Shown here: positions 1 to 9,051 of the stretch, piece by piece | How the letters are laid out: each line of letters begins with the position of its first letter | Numbering within the stretch: position 1 is the stretch's first letter | NCBI GenBank assembly: GCA_002796325.1 | Contig: PCXA01000018.1 | Location: 206,707-270,706 of the forward strand | DNA from: Deltaproteobacteria bacterium CG11_big_fil_rev_8_21_14_0_20_47_16 | GTDB taxonomy: Bacteria; UBA10199; GCA-002796325; 1-14-0-20-47-16 | Length of the DNA: 64,000 bases | Direction: 5' to 3' | Translations under genes and position numbers: made by a program | The notes under the pieces: model-generated | Told to the model about the DNA's origin: nothing | The model's input: only the letters and a program-made list of their open reading frames with translations | Database searches by the model: none

Positions 1-1734
1 GAGATGGGCAATGCGGTATTGCATGATTTAAAAGTTAAAATGGATGCACTGGCGGTCAAGATGCAATCGCCCGATGCGGATATTGAAAAGCTGGGGATGG
101 AATTTGCGCATCTTCAGGCCGATTTCGACCACCAAGAGGGGTATACGCTGCGTGCTAGGGCTGAGCAGATGCTGATGGGGCTTGGATTTGCAGTTAATGA
201 CATGGAGCGAAAGCTTTCTGAGTTTAGTGGTGGGTATAAGGCGCGCATCTTGCTTGCCAAATTGCTTATGGGTGAACCCGACCTGTTGCTTCTGGACGAG
301 CCCACCAACCACTTGGACTTAACGACCATTCATTGGTTGGGTGATTACATAAAAGGGATGAAACAAACCGTGGTGGTGGTGAGCCACGATCGCGAATTTT
401 TGAATCTGACGAGCGACCATATTCTACACATCGCGGCCAGTCGCATTACTGATTATACCGGTAACTACGATGAATATCGCCGCATGTATGCCATTCGCGC
501 AGATATCGAGTCAAAAGTGACCGCCAAGGCCGAAGACCGTATTAATCAACTCCAACGCTTTGTGGATCAGTTTGGTGCCAAGGCCAGCAAGGCCCGTCAG
601 GCACAGAGCAAGGCCAAGATGATTCAGAAGATGGAAGATGAATTGGAGGGGCTTGAGCGCGTAGCTGTCGTTGAAAAAGCACCCACATTTGATTTTGGGC
701 AGCGCATCCAGTCGACCGAACATATTTTGCAAGTGAAAGGTTTGGCCAAGTCGTACGATGATGAGATGATTTTTGAAAATGTAAAGTTTGCACTGCGCCG
801 GGGTGATCGTGCGGCAATCGTTGCACCCAATGGTGTTGGTAAAACCACGCTACTTAAGATTTTGGCGGGAGTGCAGCCCGAAACGGAGGGATCTTACCAT
901 TGGGGCCATGCCGTCGAAATTGGTTATTTTGCACAGCAGCAAAAAGAAATTCTGCCTGAGGCAATGAATATTTTTGACTATATGTGCTCGCTTTCCAATG
1001 GTCAGTTGATGCCTAGAATTAGAACCATTTTGGGGCGTTTGATGTTTTCAGGAGACACGGTGAAGAAACCCATGGGTGTGCTCTCCGGTGGAGAACTTTC
1101 GCGTGTGGTTTTTGGCCAGATCATGTTGCAACAGCCCAACACGTTAATATTGGATGAGCCCACCAACCACTTGGACATGGAATCGCGTGAAAATTTGCTC
1201 GCAGCGTTAAAGGAATACCCCGGAACCATTCTTTTTGTGAGCCATGATCAGTATTTTCTGGATCAACTGGCCACACGCATCATTCGCTTGGACCGTCATC
1301 AAACGGATGATTACCTGGGTGGCTATCAAGACTACCTGCGTAAGAACGGCATGGATTATCTGGGACACGTAGTTGCGGAATCCAAGCCGACAAAGCATCG
1401 TGAGACCACACAGGTGGAGTCCAAGGAAGGTAGTGTTTCTAAAGAAGGGCAGCGTAAGGAACGTGCTGCTGAGCGTGCCAAGGTCAATGAACGACTCAAA
1501 CCACTTCAAAAGGAATTGGCCGCATGTGAGGAAAAAGTGGCGACACTAGAAGCCCGTCTCAAGGAAATCACTCATACGATGGCCCATCCAAAACGTGTGG
1601 ATGGCAAGACTGATTGGGACTCGGTTGCGGGGTTGGGCAAAGAAAAGAAGCAGATCGAGACGGACTTAGCCCACTTGGAAGCGGAGTGGGAACAGTTGCA
1701 GAAAGAGATTGAAGCAATCCAGGCCGCGGTGTAA
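1..1734 (+). CDS. ABC-F family ATPase, 5' end cut by window edge
   Basis: This is the C-terminal part of a duplicated soluble ABC ATPase of the ABC-F (Uup/EttA) family, which act on ribosomes and have no membrane domain. The visible first domain lacks its Walker A but shows the signature (EFSGGYKARI) and Walker B (LLLLDEPTNHLD). The second domain is complete: Walker A PNGVGKTT, signature LSGGELSR and Walker B LILDEPTNHLD. A charged linker joins the two domains, and the C-terminus is a predicted coiled coil as in Uup-type members. The frame is open to base 1, so the ATG at 4 is internal and the true start lies upstream. The exact subfamily is not determined. Confidence 0.93.
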   Translation, partial: EMGNAVLHDLKVKMDALAVKMQSPDADIEKLGMEFAHLQADFDHQEGYTLRARAEQMLMGLGFAVNDMERKLSEFSGGYKARILLAKLLMGEPDLLLLDEPTNHLDLTTIHWLGDYIKGMKQTVVVVSHDREFLNLTSDHILHIAASRITDYTGNYDEYRRMYAIRADIESKVTAKAEDRINQLQRFVDQFGAKASKARQAQSKAKMIQKMEDELEGLERVAVVEKAPTFDFGQRIQSTEHILQVKGLAKSYDDEMIFENVKFALRRGDRAAIVAPNGVGKTTLLKILAGVQPETEGSYHWGHAVEIGYFAQQQKEILPEAMNIFDYMCSLSNGQLMPRIRTILGRLMFSGDTVKKPMGVLSGGELSRVVFGQIMLQQPNTLILDEPTNHLDMESRENLLAALKEYPGTILFVSHDQYFLDQLATRIIRLDRHQTDDYLGGYQDYLRKNGMDYLGHVVAESKPTKHRETTQVESKEGSVSKEGQRKERAAERAKVNERLKPLQKELAACEEKVATLEARLKEITHTMAHPKRVDGKTDWDSVAGLGKEKKQIETDLAHLEAEWEQLQKEIEAIQAAV

Positions 1735-1745
1735 ACGCCTCCATT

Positions 1746-2717
1746 ATGTCTTTCCCCATACATCGCAGTCGCCGGTTGCGCCGGCATCCTGGAATTCGAA
1801 GGCTTGTGGCTGAAACACGCCTGCATCCAGCGGATTTGATCCAGCCACTATTTGTGTGCCCAGGCACCAAGGTACAGCATGATATTGCGGCAATGCCGAG
1901 TGTTGCCCAGATGTCAGTGGATCTATTGGTTGAAGAAGCCAAGCGTCTTGGCGATTTAGGAATCTCAGCAGTGCTTCTGTTTGGCACACCCCAGAAAAAG
2001 GACGATACCGGGAGTGAAGCCTGGTCGGACAGTGGTGCAGTACAGCACGCGCTGCGTGCGCTTAAAAAGGAATGTCCTTCATTATATTTAATTACCGATG
2101 TTTGTTTGTGTGCGTACACCAACTGTGGTCACTGCGGATTGCCGAGCGACCATGGCACGGTGTTGAATGATACTTCTATTGAGTTACTAGGCCAGATAGC
2201 GGCCAGTCATGCCAAACATGGTGCAGATATGGTGGCGCCATCCGATATGATGGATGGGCGTGTGGCTGCCATTCGCCGCGCACTCGATAATGCCAAATTT
2301 CAATACACACCCATCATGAGCTATGCCGCCAAATATGCATCCGCATTTTATGGACCGTTCCGTGAGGCACAAGATTCCACGCCGCAGTTTGGTGATCGCA
2401 AGACCTATCAAATGGATCCCGCCAATCGTCGGGAAGCGGTGCGCGAAGTGCTGCAAGACATTGATGAAGGTGCGGACATGGTGATGGTGAAACCTGCCAT
2501 GCCATACCTAGATGTGCTGAGCGATATTCGTGCTGCAGTCGATGTGCCGGTAGCTGCCTATCAAGTGAGTGGTGAGTATGCGATGATCAAGGCCGCTGCT
2601 CAAAATGGCTGGCTGGATGAACGTGCCGCAGCATTCGAGTCGCTACTTTCTATTAAGCGCGCCGGTGCAGACAATATTATTACTTATTTTGCAAAGGACA
2701 TCGCAGCACAACTCTAA
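1746..2717 (+). CDS. hemB: Porphobilinogen synthase (delta-aminolevulinate dehydratase)
   Basis: HemB condenses two 5-aminolevulinate molecules into porphobilinogen in cytoplasmic tetrapyrrole synthesis. The 323-residue length is typical. The Schiff-base lysines are seen at about K196 (SYAAKYASAFYGPFREA) and K249 (MVKPAMPYLD). A cysteine-rich stretch DVCLCAYTNCGHCG (residues 118-131) provides Cys120, Cys122 and Cys130, so this is the zinc-binding type. It follows the ABC-F gene by 11 bp and is followed 1 bp later by polA. hemC and hemD lie about 5 kb downstream. Confidence 0.97.
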   Translation: MSFPIHRSRRLRRHPGIRRLVAETRLHPADLIQPLFVCPGTKVQHDIAAMPSVAQMSVDLLVEEAKRLGDLGISAVLLFGTPQKKDDTGSEAWSDSGAVQHALRALKKECPSLYLITDVCLCAYTNCGHCGLPSDHGTVLNDTSIELLGQIAASHAKHGADMVAPSDMMDGRVAAIRRALDNAKFQYTPIMSYAAKYASAFYGPFREAQDSTPQFGDRKTYQMDPANRREAVREVLQDIDEGADMVMVKPAMPYLDVLSDIRAAVDVPVAAYQVSGEYAMIKAAAQNGWLDERAAAFESLLSIKRAGADNIITYFAKDIAAQL

Positions 2718-2718
2718 C

Positions 2719-5433
2719 ATGGCTAAGCTTCCCACACTGTATCTCATCGATGGCAGCTCTTACATTTTTCGGGCCTTCTATGCAGTGCGGCCGCTGTCGA
2801 ATTCTAAGGGACTTCCCACCAACGCATTGTACGGATTTACACAAATGATCATGCGCTTGTTGAAGGATGAAAAACCCAGCCACTTGGCCATCATATTTGA
2901 TTCCAAAGAACCCACTGAACGCGAAGAAATTTTCCCAGAATACAAAGCCAATCGCTCAGAACCCCCTGATGACTTGGTGCCGCAGTTCCCCTATTTTAGT
3001 CAGATCACAGAGGCCTTGGACATCCACACTGTATTGCAGCCGGGCGTAGAAGCCGACGACATCATTGGAACCATGGCACATGCGCATGAAGCTGCGGGTG
3101 GCGATGTGGTGATTGTGACTGGGGACAAAGATTTCATGCAGATGGTGTCCAAGCATGTGACGCTGCTGGATACCATGAAGGAAAAACGCAATGGCATTCC
3201 TGAAGTGAAGGAAAAATTTGGTGTTAAGCCCGAAGAAGTGGTCGAAGTCATGGGCTTGATGGGTGATGCCGTTGATAATATCCCAGGCGTTAAAGGGGTG
3301 GGGCCCAAAACAGCAATCAAACTCATTCAAAAATTTCATACGGTTGAAAATCTTTATAAAAATTTGGACAAAGTAGAACCCGGTAGCCTTCGCCAGAAAT
3401 TACAAGAGCAAAAAGAGGGCGCCATGATGTCGCGTAACTTGGTGGAGATCCGAAAAAATATTCCACTTGAGTACACATTAGATGGACTTAAGTATGTCGT
3501 TCCATCACCTACAAAGTTCGCACCACTATTCCAAGATTTAGGATTCACACGCTTTTTAAAAGACATGAGTGTTCCGCTATCACAGTCCACCGATACAGCT
3601 GTGCGCGTTGAAAGTATCAGCGACACGCTTCCTGTCTCAATGTCTCAGAGCAACGAAAGTGCTGACCCCATTCGCGTTATATCGATTCCAACGGATTTGA
3701 CAAAGTGGGTATCAACAGTTGGCGCAGATCCGGTTGCCTTTTCGGTGGTAACCGATGAAGGGCACGCCATGCGTGAGCCGATTGTGGGAGTGGCGCTTGC
3801 CTCACCCAAAGCGGGCACCATTTACTGTCCAATTGGGCATCACGTTTTAGAATCCCAACTCCATTTGGATGATTTAAAGGCCGGTATTGCACCGCTTCTT
3901 ACCACCAAACACGTGTGGTGGGGGTATGACGTGAAGCCCCAGTTGGAAACATTGCATTCACACGGCATTACGATTTCAGGCCGCACCGAAGATGGTTTGC
4001 TCATGCAGTATCTCATGGGTGGGTCCACGCCAAAAAATGCAGAAATTTATTTAGAGCGCGAGGGTGTGGCATTGCCAAATTTGGCTGAGTTGTTGGGAAA
4101 AGGGGCAAAGAAGAAGGCCATATGTGAAATGGATGTTACCACAATTGCTTCATGGGCAGGCGCGATTGCAAGTGGCTTGATGCAGCGGCTTCCAGGTCTT
4201 AAGTCAGAGTTGGGTGATGTCAAATCGCTATACAATGATATGGAGTTGCCGCTCTCACATATTTTACAGGACATGGAGGAAACGGGAGTTTTGATTGATG
4301 CCGATGCTTTGGCCGATGCACACGATGAGTTTGCCGAGCGCCTTGCTGCACTCGAAGCTGATATCTATGCGCTTGCGGGAGCGCCATTTAATATTCAATC
4401 ACCTAAGCAATTGTCTGAGATGCTTTTTGGGAAGATGCAAATCCCCGTCGTTAAAAAAACAAAAACGGGTGCATCAACAAACAGTGATGTTTTAGAAGAA
4501 TTGGCGCCCGCATATCCCATTGCACAGCGCATTCTGGATTATCGTCAATTGGCCAAGTTACAATCGACTTATGTGGATGCGTTGCCACTATTGAGAGATC
4601 CTCAAACAGGCCGCATTCACACCAGTTATAATCAGGCGGTTGCGGCAACGGGGCGTCTGTCATCGAGTGACCCCAATTTGCAAAACATTCCAATTCGCAG
4701 TGAAGACGGTCGTAAAATTCGGCGTGCCTTTGTAGCTGCAAAGGGCTGCCGTCTTGTTTCAGCAGATTATTCCCAGATTGAGCTGCGCATTTTAGCCCAT
4801 ATTACAGATGAACCACTTCTGATTGAGGCATTTAAAAAAGATGAAGATGTCCACTCACTGACCGCATCTCAAATTTTCAATGTGCCATCGGCAAAGGTTA
4901 CTAAAGAACAGCGTGCTGTTGGTAAGACGGTGAATTTTGCAGTGCTCTATGGCCAATCCGCATTTGGTCTTTCTCGGCAATTGGGAATTCCTGCAGGTGA
5001 GGCCAAGCAATACATTGATAACTACTTTGAAAAATATTCTCGTGTGGCGGCATATCGCGAACACGTTTTGGAAACGGCACGCGAGACGGGTTATGTTGAA
5101 ACACTATTTGGGCGCCGCCGTTATTTTCCTGATTTGAAACATGCCAACAAGGGGTTGCGTGCTGCAACGGAGCGTATGGCATTTAATACGGTGTTGCAGG
5201 GAACTGCTGCAGACATCATGAAGCGGGCCATGATTCGGGCATCCCACTCGTTATGCGACGTACCAAATGCCAAAATGATTATGCAAGTTCACGATGAATT
5301 GGTTGTCGAAACCCCCAAAGATAGTGTAGGAGCGGTCGAGACAATTCTCAAGGCGGACATGGCTGCAGCGGCCAAACTAAAAGTGCCGCTGACAGTGGAT
5401 GTAGCCAGTGGATTGAATTGGGATGACTGTTAG
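2719..5433 (+). CDS. polA: DNA polymerase I, proofreading site degenerate
   Basis: Family A DNA polymerase of 904 residues for gap filling and Okazaki-fragment processing. The ORF track opens at 2605, but MAKLPTLYLIDGSSYIFRAF is the conserved PolA N-terminus, so I start at the ATG 1 bp after the hemB stop. The N-terminal 5' nuclease domain is intact (GDKDFMQ, GLMGDAVDNIPGVKGVGPKTA). The polymerase domain has motif A DYSQIELRIL (about residue 683), motif B RAVGKTVNFAVLYG (about 730) and motif C QVHDELVVE (about 855). The middle 3'-5' exonuclease domain is present by length, but the position of E. coli FDTETD reads FSVVTD (about 337), and the second Asp (KYD) aligns with KPQ. Proofreading is therefore probably absent, as in Taq polymerase. 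Confidence 0.97.
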   Translation: MAKLPTLYLIDGSSYIFRAFYAVRPLSNSKGLPTNALYGFTQMIMRLLKDEKPSHLAIIFDSKEPTEREEIFPEYKANRSEPPDDLVPQFPYFSQITEALDIHTVLQPGVEADDIIGTMAHAHEAAGGDVVIVTGDKDFMQMVSKHVTLLDTMKEKRNGIPEVKEKFGVKPEEVVEVMGLMGDAVDNIPGVKGVGPKTAIKLIQKFHTVENLYKNLDKVEPGSLRQKLQEQKEGAMMSRNLVEIRKNIPLEYTLDGLKYVVPSPTKFAPLFQDLGFTRFLKDMSVPLSQSTDTAVRVESISDTLPVSMSQSNESADPIRVISIPTDLTKWVSTVGADPVAFSVVTDEGHAMREPIVGVALASPKAGTIYCPIGHHVLESQLHLDDLKAGIAPLLTTKHVWWGYDVKPQLETLHSHGITISGRTEDGLLMQYLMGGSTPKNAEIYLEREGVALPNLAELLGKGAKKKAICEMDVTTIASWAGAIASGLMQRLPGLKSELGDVKSLYNDMELPLSHILQDMEETGVLIDADALADAHDEFAERLAALEADIYALAGAPFNIQSPKQLSEMLFGKMQIPVVKKTKTGASTNSDVLEELAPAYPIAQRILDYRQLAKLQSTYVDALPLLRDPQTGRIHTSYNQAVAATGRLSSSDPNLQNIPIRSEDGRKIRRAFVAAKGCRLVSADYSQIELRILAHITDEPLLIEAFKKDEDVHSLTASQIFNVPSAKVTKEQRAVGKTVNFAVLYGQSAFGLSRQLGIPAGEAKQYIDNYFEKYSRVAAYREHVLETARETGYVETLFGRRRYFPDLKHANKGLRAATERMAFNTVLQGTAADIMKRAMIRASHSLCDVPNAKMIMQVHDELVVETPKDSVGAVETILKADMAAAAKLKVPLTVDVASGLNWDDC

Positions 5434-5493
5434 ACTAACAATCGATTTGGGTGCGTGGTGTGTCCGAATCACAAACAATGGAGGGAGAGCAGA

Positions 5494-5907
5494 ATGAAAC
5501 GTTTAAATATCGCAATTGTAATGGGATTGGTTCTTGGACTTGCCGCTTCTGCCAGCGCATTTGATGTAGGCGGGGCCATGAAGAATGCTGCCAATAACGC
5601 TGCCAAAAAAGGTAGTCAGGCTGTTGTTGAGTCCCAAATCAATAACGATTTGGCCAAAACAACGTGTGCTTGTAACAGTGGCAAAATTGATGAAAAGTGC
5701 TTGGCTAAGGTAGCTGCTAAATTGAAGACCGAACATGCATTGGCTGAAAAGAATGGATTTGCTGATTTTAACATCCATATTGATGCTGATAAGACATGCG
5801 CAAAGTCTGCCGAAACACAAATGACAACACTTGTGGGTTGGGCTGATACTTATGTAAATGCCAAGAAGAATACAAAGACGCTGAGCTTTTCAGTGAAACT
5901 GAACTAA
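5494..5907 (+). CDS. Small secreted protein of unknown function
   Basis: A 137-residue protein with a clear Sec signal peptide (MKRLNIAIVMGLVLGLAASASA, cleavage expected after ASA). The start at 5494 is chosen over the track's 5455 because the signal peptide begins there and a purine-rich GGAGGGAG lies just upstream. The mature part is Lys/Ala-rich with five cysteines (TTCACNSG, EKCLAK, KTCAKS among them), so disulfides are possible. No known family is recognised. It is a single gene closed by a strong terminator at 5933. Confidence 0.85.
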   Translation: MKRLNIAIVMGLVLGLAASASAFDVGGAMKNAANNAAKKGSQAVVESQINNDLAKTTCACNSGKIDEKCLAKVAAKLKTEHALAEKNGFADFNIHIDADKTCAKSAETQMTTLVGWADTYVNAKKNTKTLSFSVKLN

Positions 5908-5932
5908 TTTGTTAACAGAGAGTATAAACGAA

Positions 5933-5965
5933 GGGCCATGGTCTTAACCAACCATGGCCCTTTTT
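5933..5965 (+). terminator. Rho-independent terminator
   Basis: A perfect 10-bp stem (GGGCCATGGT / ACCATGGCCC) with an 8-nt loop is followed by TTTTTGTTT. It lies 25 bp after the stop of the small secreted protein. It sits between convergent genes, and the opposite side is weakly T-rich, so it may also serve the FHA gene on the minus strand. Confidence 0.9.
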
Positions 5966-5982
5966 GTTTGGAGGGAACAAAA

Positions 5983-7056
5983 TTACTGATGAAACTCCAT
6001 TGCAAAATCACCAATTTGAATTTGGTCGCCTTCTGAAAGCACGTGTTCCTTCACGCGCTCACCGTTGACGTAGACACCGTTTGAACTTTGAAGATCCTCA
6101 AGAACAAACTCTTTTCCAGCTTGTCGAATAATGGCGTGCTGTCGTGAAATGCGCGCTTCCTTGAGGACAATGTGGTTTGTGTGTGCACGCCCAATGGTTG
6201 TTTCTTTACCAAGTGGGTATTTGGGGTTGTCCGATGCACCCCGTGTGACGGTTAAATAGGCAGTGCCAGGTTTAATACCCGGCGCTGTGGCAGAACTAAT
6301 ACTCGCCGAGCCCGTTGAAGTTGCATCTCCAGTATTTTGTCCAGGGGCAAAGACCTGGGTGCGTTGTGTGGGGGGAGGTGCGGGTGGTGGTGCGACGCCC
6401 GTTGGCCGCTCGCTGACATCATCCCCAGATGCAAAGTAGTCCTGTGATTTTTCTTGAGGTAGTTGGTAATCCTTTTTTGCGCCAGCCTTACTACGCCGTG
6501 CGGGTAGTGTTGATGTAGAACCTGTTGATGGACGCGGGGGGCTAGAAGATGGTGCTTTGACCGCTGCAGGTGTGGGTTGAGACGGTTCGAGCGGTTTTGG
6601 CGAAAAATCAGAAAAAAGCACCTCGTATTTTTTGATGTTGCCATTAATGGCATCAATAATTTTTTGAAACTTACCTAACTTATCCTTTGCTTCTTGTGTG
6701 CGTTCGGTGAATTCTGCTTCATCGAATTCGCCCAATTGTTTCCGGAATTCTAGTTCTTCAACGGCTGTTTTTTGAGTTTCAAAGTTAGTGGTTACTTTTT
6801 GACGTGTGTCGTACAAGGTAGCCAGTTCGCGATCGACTTCGGCCTTTTTCTCTAAAAGAGCCTTTGTGATTTCTTCAAACTTGGTACGATATTCACCGCA
6901 GACACGCTCATAGACTTGGGGGCTGACTTGATCTTTGGTGGCCTCAATCTTGGCCATACGCTCAGCGACCGTGCTGCGTTCTTGGCGAAGCTTTTCAGCC
7001 TCATCCAGAAGCGTTTGATTGATAGGGAACTGAACTTCCGCAGCATCACCGGCCAT
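5983..7056 (-). CDS. FHA-domain protein with N-terminal coiled coil
   Basis: A 357-residue cytoplasmic protein. Residues about 10-160 are charged, heptad-like and probably coiled coil. Residues about 165-255 are a Pro/Ser/Thr-rich linker. The C-terminal 95 residues form a forkhead-associated domain, a phosphothreonine-binding module, with the conserved landmarks TIGRAHTNHIVL, SRQHAII and SSNGVYVNGERV. The track uses a TTG at 7062, but the ATG at 7056 sits 7 nt after GGAGG on the minus strand and is preferred. No kinase gene is adjacent, so its phosphoprotein partner is unknown. Confidence 0.88.
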   Translation of the reverse strand: MAGDAAEVQFPINQTLLDEAEKLRQERSTVAERMAKIEATKDQVSPQVYERVCGEYRTKFEEITKALLEKKAEVDRELATLYDTRQKVTTNFETQKTAVEELEFRKQLGEFDEAEFTERTQEAKDKLGKFQKIIDAINGNIKKYEVLFSDFSPKPLEPSQPTPAAVKAPSSSPPRPSTGSTSTLPARRSKAGAKKDYQLPQEKSQDYFASGDDVSERPTGVAPPPAPPPTQRTQVFAPGQNTGDATSTGSASISSATAPGIKPGTAYLTVTRGASDNPKYPLGKETTIGRAHTNHIVLKEARISRQHAIIRQAGKEFVLEDLQSSNGVYVNGERVKEHVLSEGDQIQIGDFAMEFHQ

Positions 7057-7190
7057 GCACAATCCTCCACCTTCGTTTTAGCAAAATAACATAAAATTCA
7101 TTGTTTTTCAACAATTTGTTCAAGTCAATTGTGTGAATCCTCAGATATCACTTGAAGGGTTAAATGGCTCTAAAATAGGGCTTAGAGGGC

Positions 7191-7222
7191 AAAAAATAAC
7201 CCCCGGGCACTATGCCCGGGGG
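7191..7222 (-). terminator. Terminator-like hairpin in front of the FHA gene
   Basis: A perfect 10-bp stem (CCCCCGGGCA / TGCCCGGGGG) with a 3-nt loop. Read on the minus strand it is followed by TTATTTTTT, the layout of an intrinsic terminator. No minus-strand gene lies immediately upstream, so it could end a small RNA, attenuate the FHA leader, or block transcription coming back from the hemC side. Confidence 0.6.
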
Positions 7223-7301
7223 TCCAAGGGGGTTCATGGCCTCCACTTTTTTGGAGCGAAGGCATTACTGTATATAGTATCGGCGCGTAGGAGGCCTAAA
7301 G

Positions 7302-7330
7302 TTGCTTGTTTAAGTGATATTTAATAAAAT
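7302..7330 (+). promoter_or_regulatory. Candidate sigma-70 promoter for hemC-hemD
   Basis: TTGCTT (7302-7307), a 17-bp spacer and TAAAAT (7325-7330) lie in an A+T-rich stretch about 70 bp ahead of hemC. The match is good for a housekeeping promoter, but it was read by eye only. Confidence 0.45.
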
Positions 7331-7402
7331 TATTAAAAATCAAATAGTTATACCTATTTAATTTGCTTTGCCAGATGTGACGGGCTGAGGTAGGAGGGAT
7401 TT

Positions 7403-8305
7403 ATGTCACTTCCAAAACAACTCAAAATTGGTACCCGTGGTTCGCCCTTGGCGCTGTGGCAGGCCAATTGGGTGGCCTCTCAAATTCGTGCAAAGGCCCC
7501 TGAGACCCAGGTGGACTTGATTCAGGTGGTAACCTCTGGGGACCGATTGAAGGATGTCTCACTCAAGGATCAGGGTGGGAAGGGACTCTTTGTAAAAGAA
7601 ATTGAAGAGCAGCTTCTGGAGGGTCGTATTGATCTAGCTGTGCATAGTGTCAAGGATGTGCCAGGAAAATTACCGAAGGGGTTATTGCTGTCTGCAATTC
7701 TAGAACGCGCAGATCCGCGCGATGCATTTCTGTCACGTGTGGCAACATCACTCAAAGACTTGCCTCAAGGTGCAACGGTTGGCACCTCGTCACCACGGCG
7801 TATGGTTCAACTCAAACAGATGCGTCCAGACCTTCATATTGTTGAGTATCGTGGCAATGTGGAAACCCGCATGCGTAAAATGGAAGCAGGCGAAGTTGAT
7901 GCAACAATTTTGGCCGTTGCGGGTCTGGAACGACTGGGATTAACCGATCATATTTGTGATTACTTTAAAATTGAAGAAATGATTCCAGCGATTGGGCAAG
8001 GGGCTGTTGGTATTGAAACAAGGCATGACAATGCCGATTTGAATGTATGGCTTCAGGAAAACATCCATCATCGTGAAACAGGTCTTTGCGTTGCGGCAGA
8101 ACGTGCCTTGTTGTTGGCCATCGAAGGGGATTGTCATACTCCGGTGGCAGGTCATGCGCAACTGCATAGGGATGAGCTTCATATGTGGGCATGCTATGCC
8201 ACTCCAACGGGTGAGCGTGTTGTACACGTGGAGTCTGAGGGCCGTGCATTGTCACCAGAGCGCTTGGGTGAACATGTGGCGCAGGAGCTGCAATGTCAGC
8301 TGTGA
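7403..8305 (+). CDS. hemC: Porphobilinogen deaminase (hydroxymethylbilane synthase)
   Basis: Polymerises four porphobilinogens into hydroxymethylbilane. The 300-residue length is typical. The N-terminal substrate/cofactor segment TRGSPLALWQ, the catalytic Asp in VHSVKDVP (D85) and the dipyrromethane-carrying Cys244 in EGDCHTPV are all visible. A strong ribosome-binding site (GAGGTAGGAGGG) precedes the ATG. It overlaps hemD by 13 bp, giving a hemCD operon. Confidence 0.97.
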   Translation: MSLPKQLKIGTRGSPLALWQANWVASQIRAKAPETQVDLIQVVTSGDRLKDVSLKDQGGKGLFVKEIEEQLLEGRIDLAVHSVKDVPGKLPKGLLLSAILERADPRDAFLSRVATSLKDLPQGATVGTSSPRRMVQLKQMRPDLHIVEYRGNVETRMRKMEAGEVDATILAVAGLERLGLTDHICDYFKIEEMIPAIGQGAVGIETRHDNADLNVWLQENIHHRETGLCVAAERALLLAIEGDCHTPVAGHAQLHRDELHMWACYATPTGERVVHVESEGRALSPERLGEHVAQELQCQL

Positions 8306-9051
8306 GAATCTGTATCACATCCCCTCAGCCGGGTAATGACCGATTGGCAGCAATGCTCAAAAATGTTGGCTTGGATGTTTGGCAAATGCCTGTTTTGGAA
8401 TACGCTCCTCCGCATGATGATTATGCAGCGCTTGATCACGCGATTAATGAACTTTCAGTTTACCGGTACGTTGTATTTACAAGTCCCCATGCCGTGACGG
8501 TATTTTCAGATCGCCTTGCGGCCCATGGGGATGCACCTATCGCACACTTGCAATTTGCTGTTGTGGGGGAAGCGACTGCCAAGCTGTGTGCCGAGATGGG
8601 TTTTTCAGTGCATCACATTCCGACAAAATCAACAAGTCAGGCTTTAGGTGACTTGTTGCGTACCCAAGTTCCTTCAGGGAGTAAGGTTTTGTTTCCCCAG
8701 GTGGAAGCAGGGCGTCCAGAGTTTGTGGAAGCGATGGCACATTCAGATGCCAACGTGACAATTGTGGCTGCATATTCAACACAACCAACAAGTCTCGATG
8801 TTGGATATTGGAAGCGACAACTTAATGGGTCAGAGTGGCAGGGGCTTGTTGTAACAAGTCCTCGGGGTCTTCGTACATTTCTGGATGTGTTTGGTCATGC
8901 CTGGTGCCACGAGGTGATGGAGGTCCGTCCACTATTTGTAATGGGAGCAACAACGGCACAGAGTGCGGACTACTTAGGTTTTAGACATATTCAAATTCCA
9001 GAGCACAGTACTCTGGAATCTTTGAGTCGTTGCATCTCGGAGTATTTCTAA
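8293..9051 (+). CDS. hemD: Uroporphyrinogen-III synthase
   Basis: A 252-residue protein that cyclises hydroxymethylbilane with ring-D inversion. The family is poorly conserved in sequence. Support comes from YVVFTSPHAVTVF, the repeated half-domain layout (GLVVTSPRGLRTFL, VMGATTAQSA) and the position overlapping hemC by 13 bp. The 3' end overlaps the convergent secreted-protein gene by 4 bp. Confidence 0.92.
   Translation: MSAVRICITSPQPGNDRLAAMLKNVGLDVWQMPVLEYAPPHDDYAALDHAINELSVYRYVVFTSPHAVTVFSDRLAAHGDAPIAHLQFAVVGEATAKLCAEMGFSVHHIPTKSTSQALGDLLRTQVPSGSKVLFPQVEAGRPEFVEAMAHSDANVTIVAAYSTQPTSLDVGYWKRQLNGSEWQGLVVTSPRGLRTFLDVFGHAWCHEVMEVRPLFVMGATTAQSADYLGFRHIQIPEHSTLESLSRCISEYF

Larger units (their letters stand above)
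7057..7402. other. Divergent intergenic region (346 bp)
   Basis: Non-coding stretch between the FHA gene and hemC. It holds a G+C-rich hairpin at 7200-7222 and an A+T-rich promoter-like zone at 7300-7345. The 63-residue ORF at 7133-7324 spans the hairpin and shows no family resemblance or ribosome-binding site, so it is not called. On the minus strand TTGTTG-N17-TGTTAT just upstream of the FHA gene could be its promoter. Confidence 0.6.

Noticed and set aside
1568-2122. 184-residue minus-strand ORF over hemB
   Set aside because: It lies antisense to a clear hemB with intact catalytic residues.
2605-2718. The ORF track's longer polA start, and similar upstream extensions for CBS, mqnC, thiG and the Bax-inhibitor gene
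   Set aside because: The extra residues lie inside neighbouring genes or leaders and do not belong to the families. Internal ATGs with conserved N-termini were used.
7133-7324. 63-residue plus-strand ORF in the hemC upstream region
   Set aside because: It spans a strong hairpin, has no ribosome-binding site and its translation looks random.
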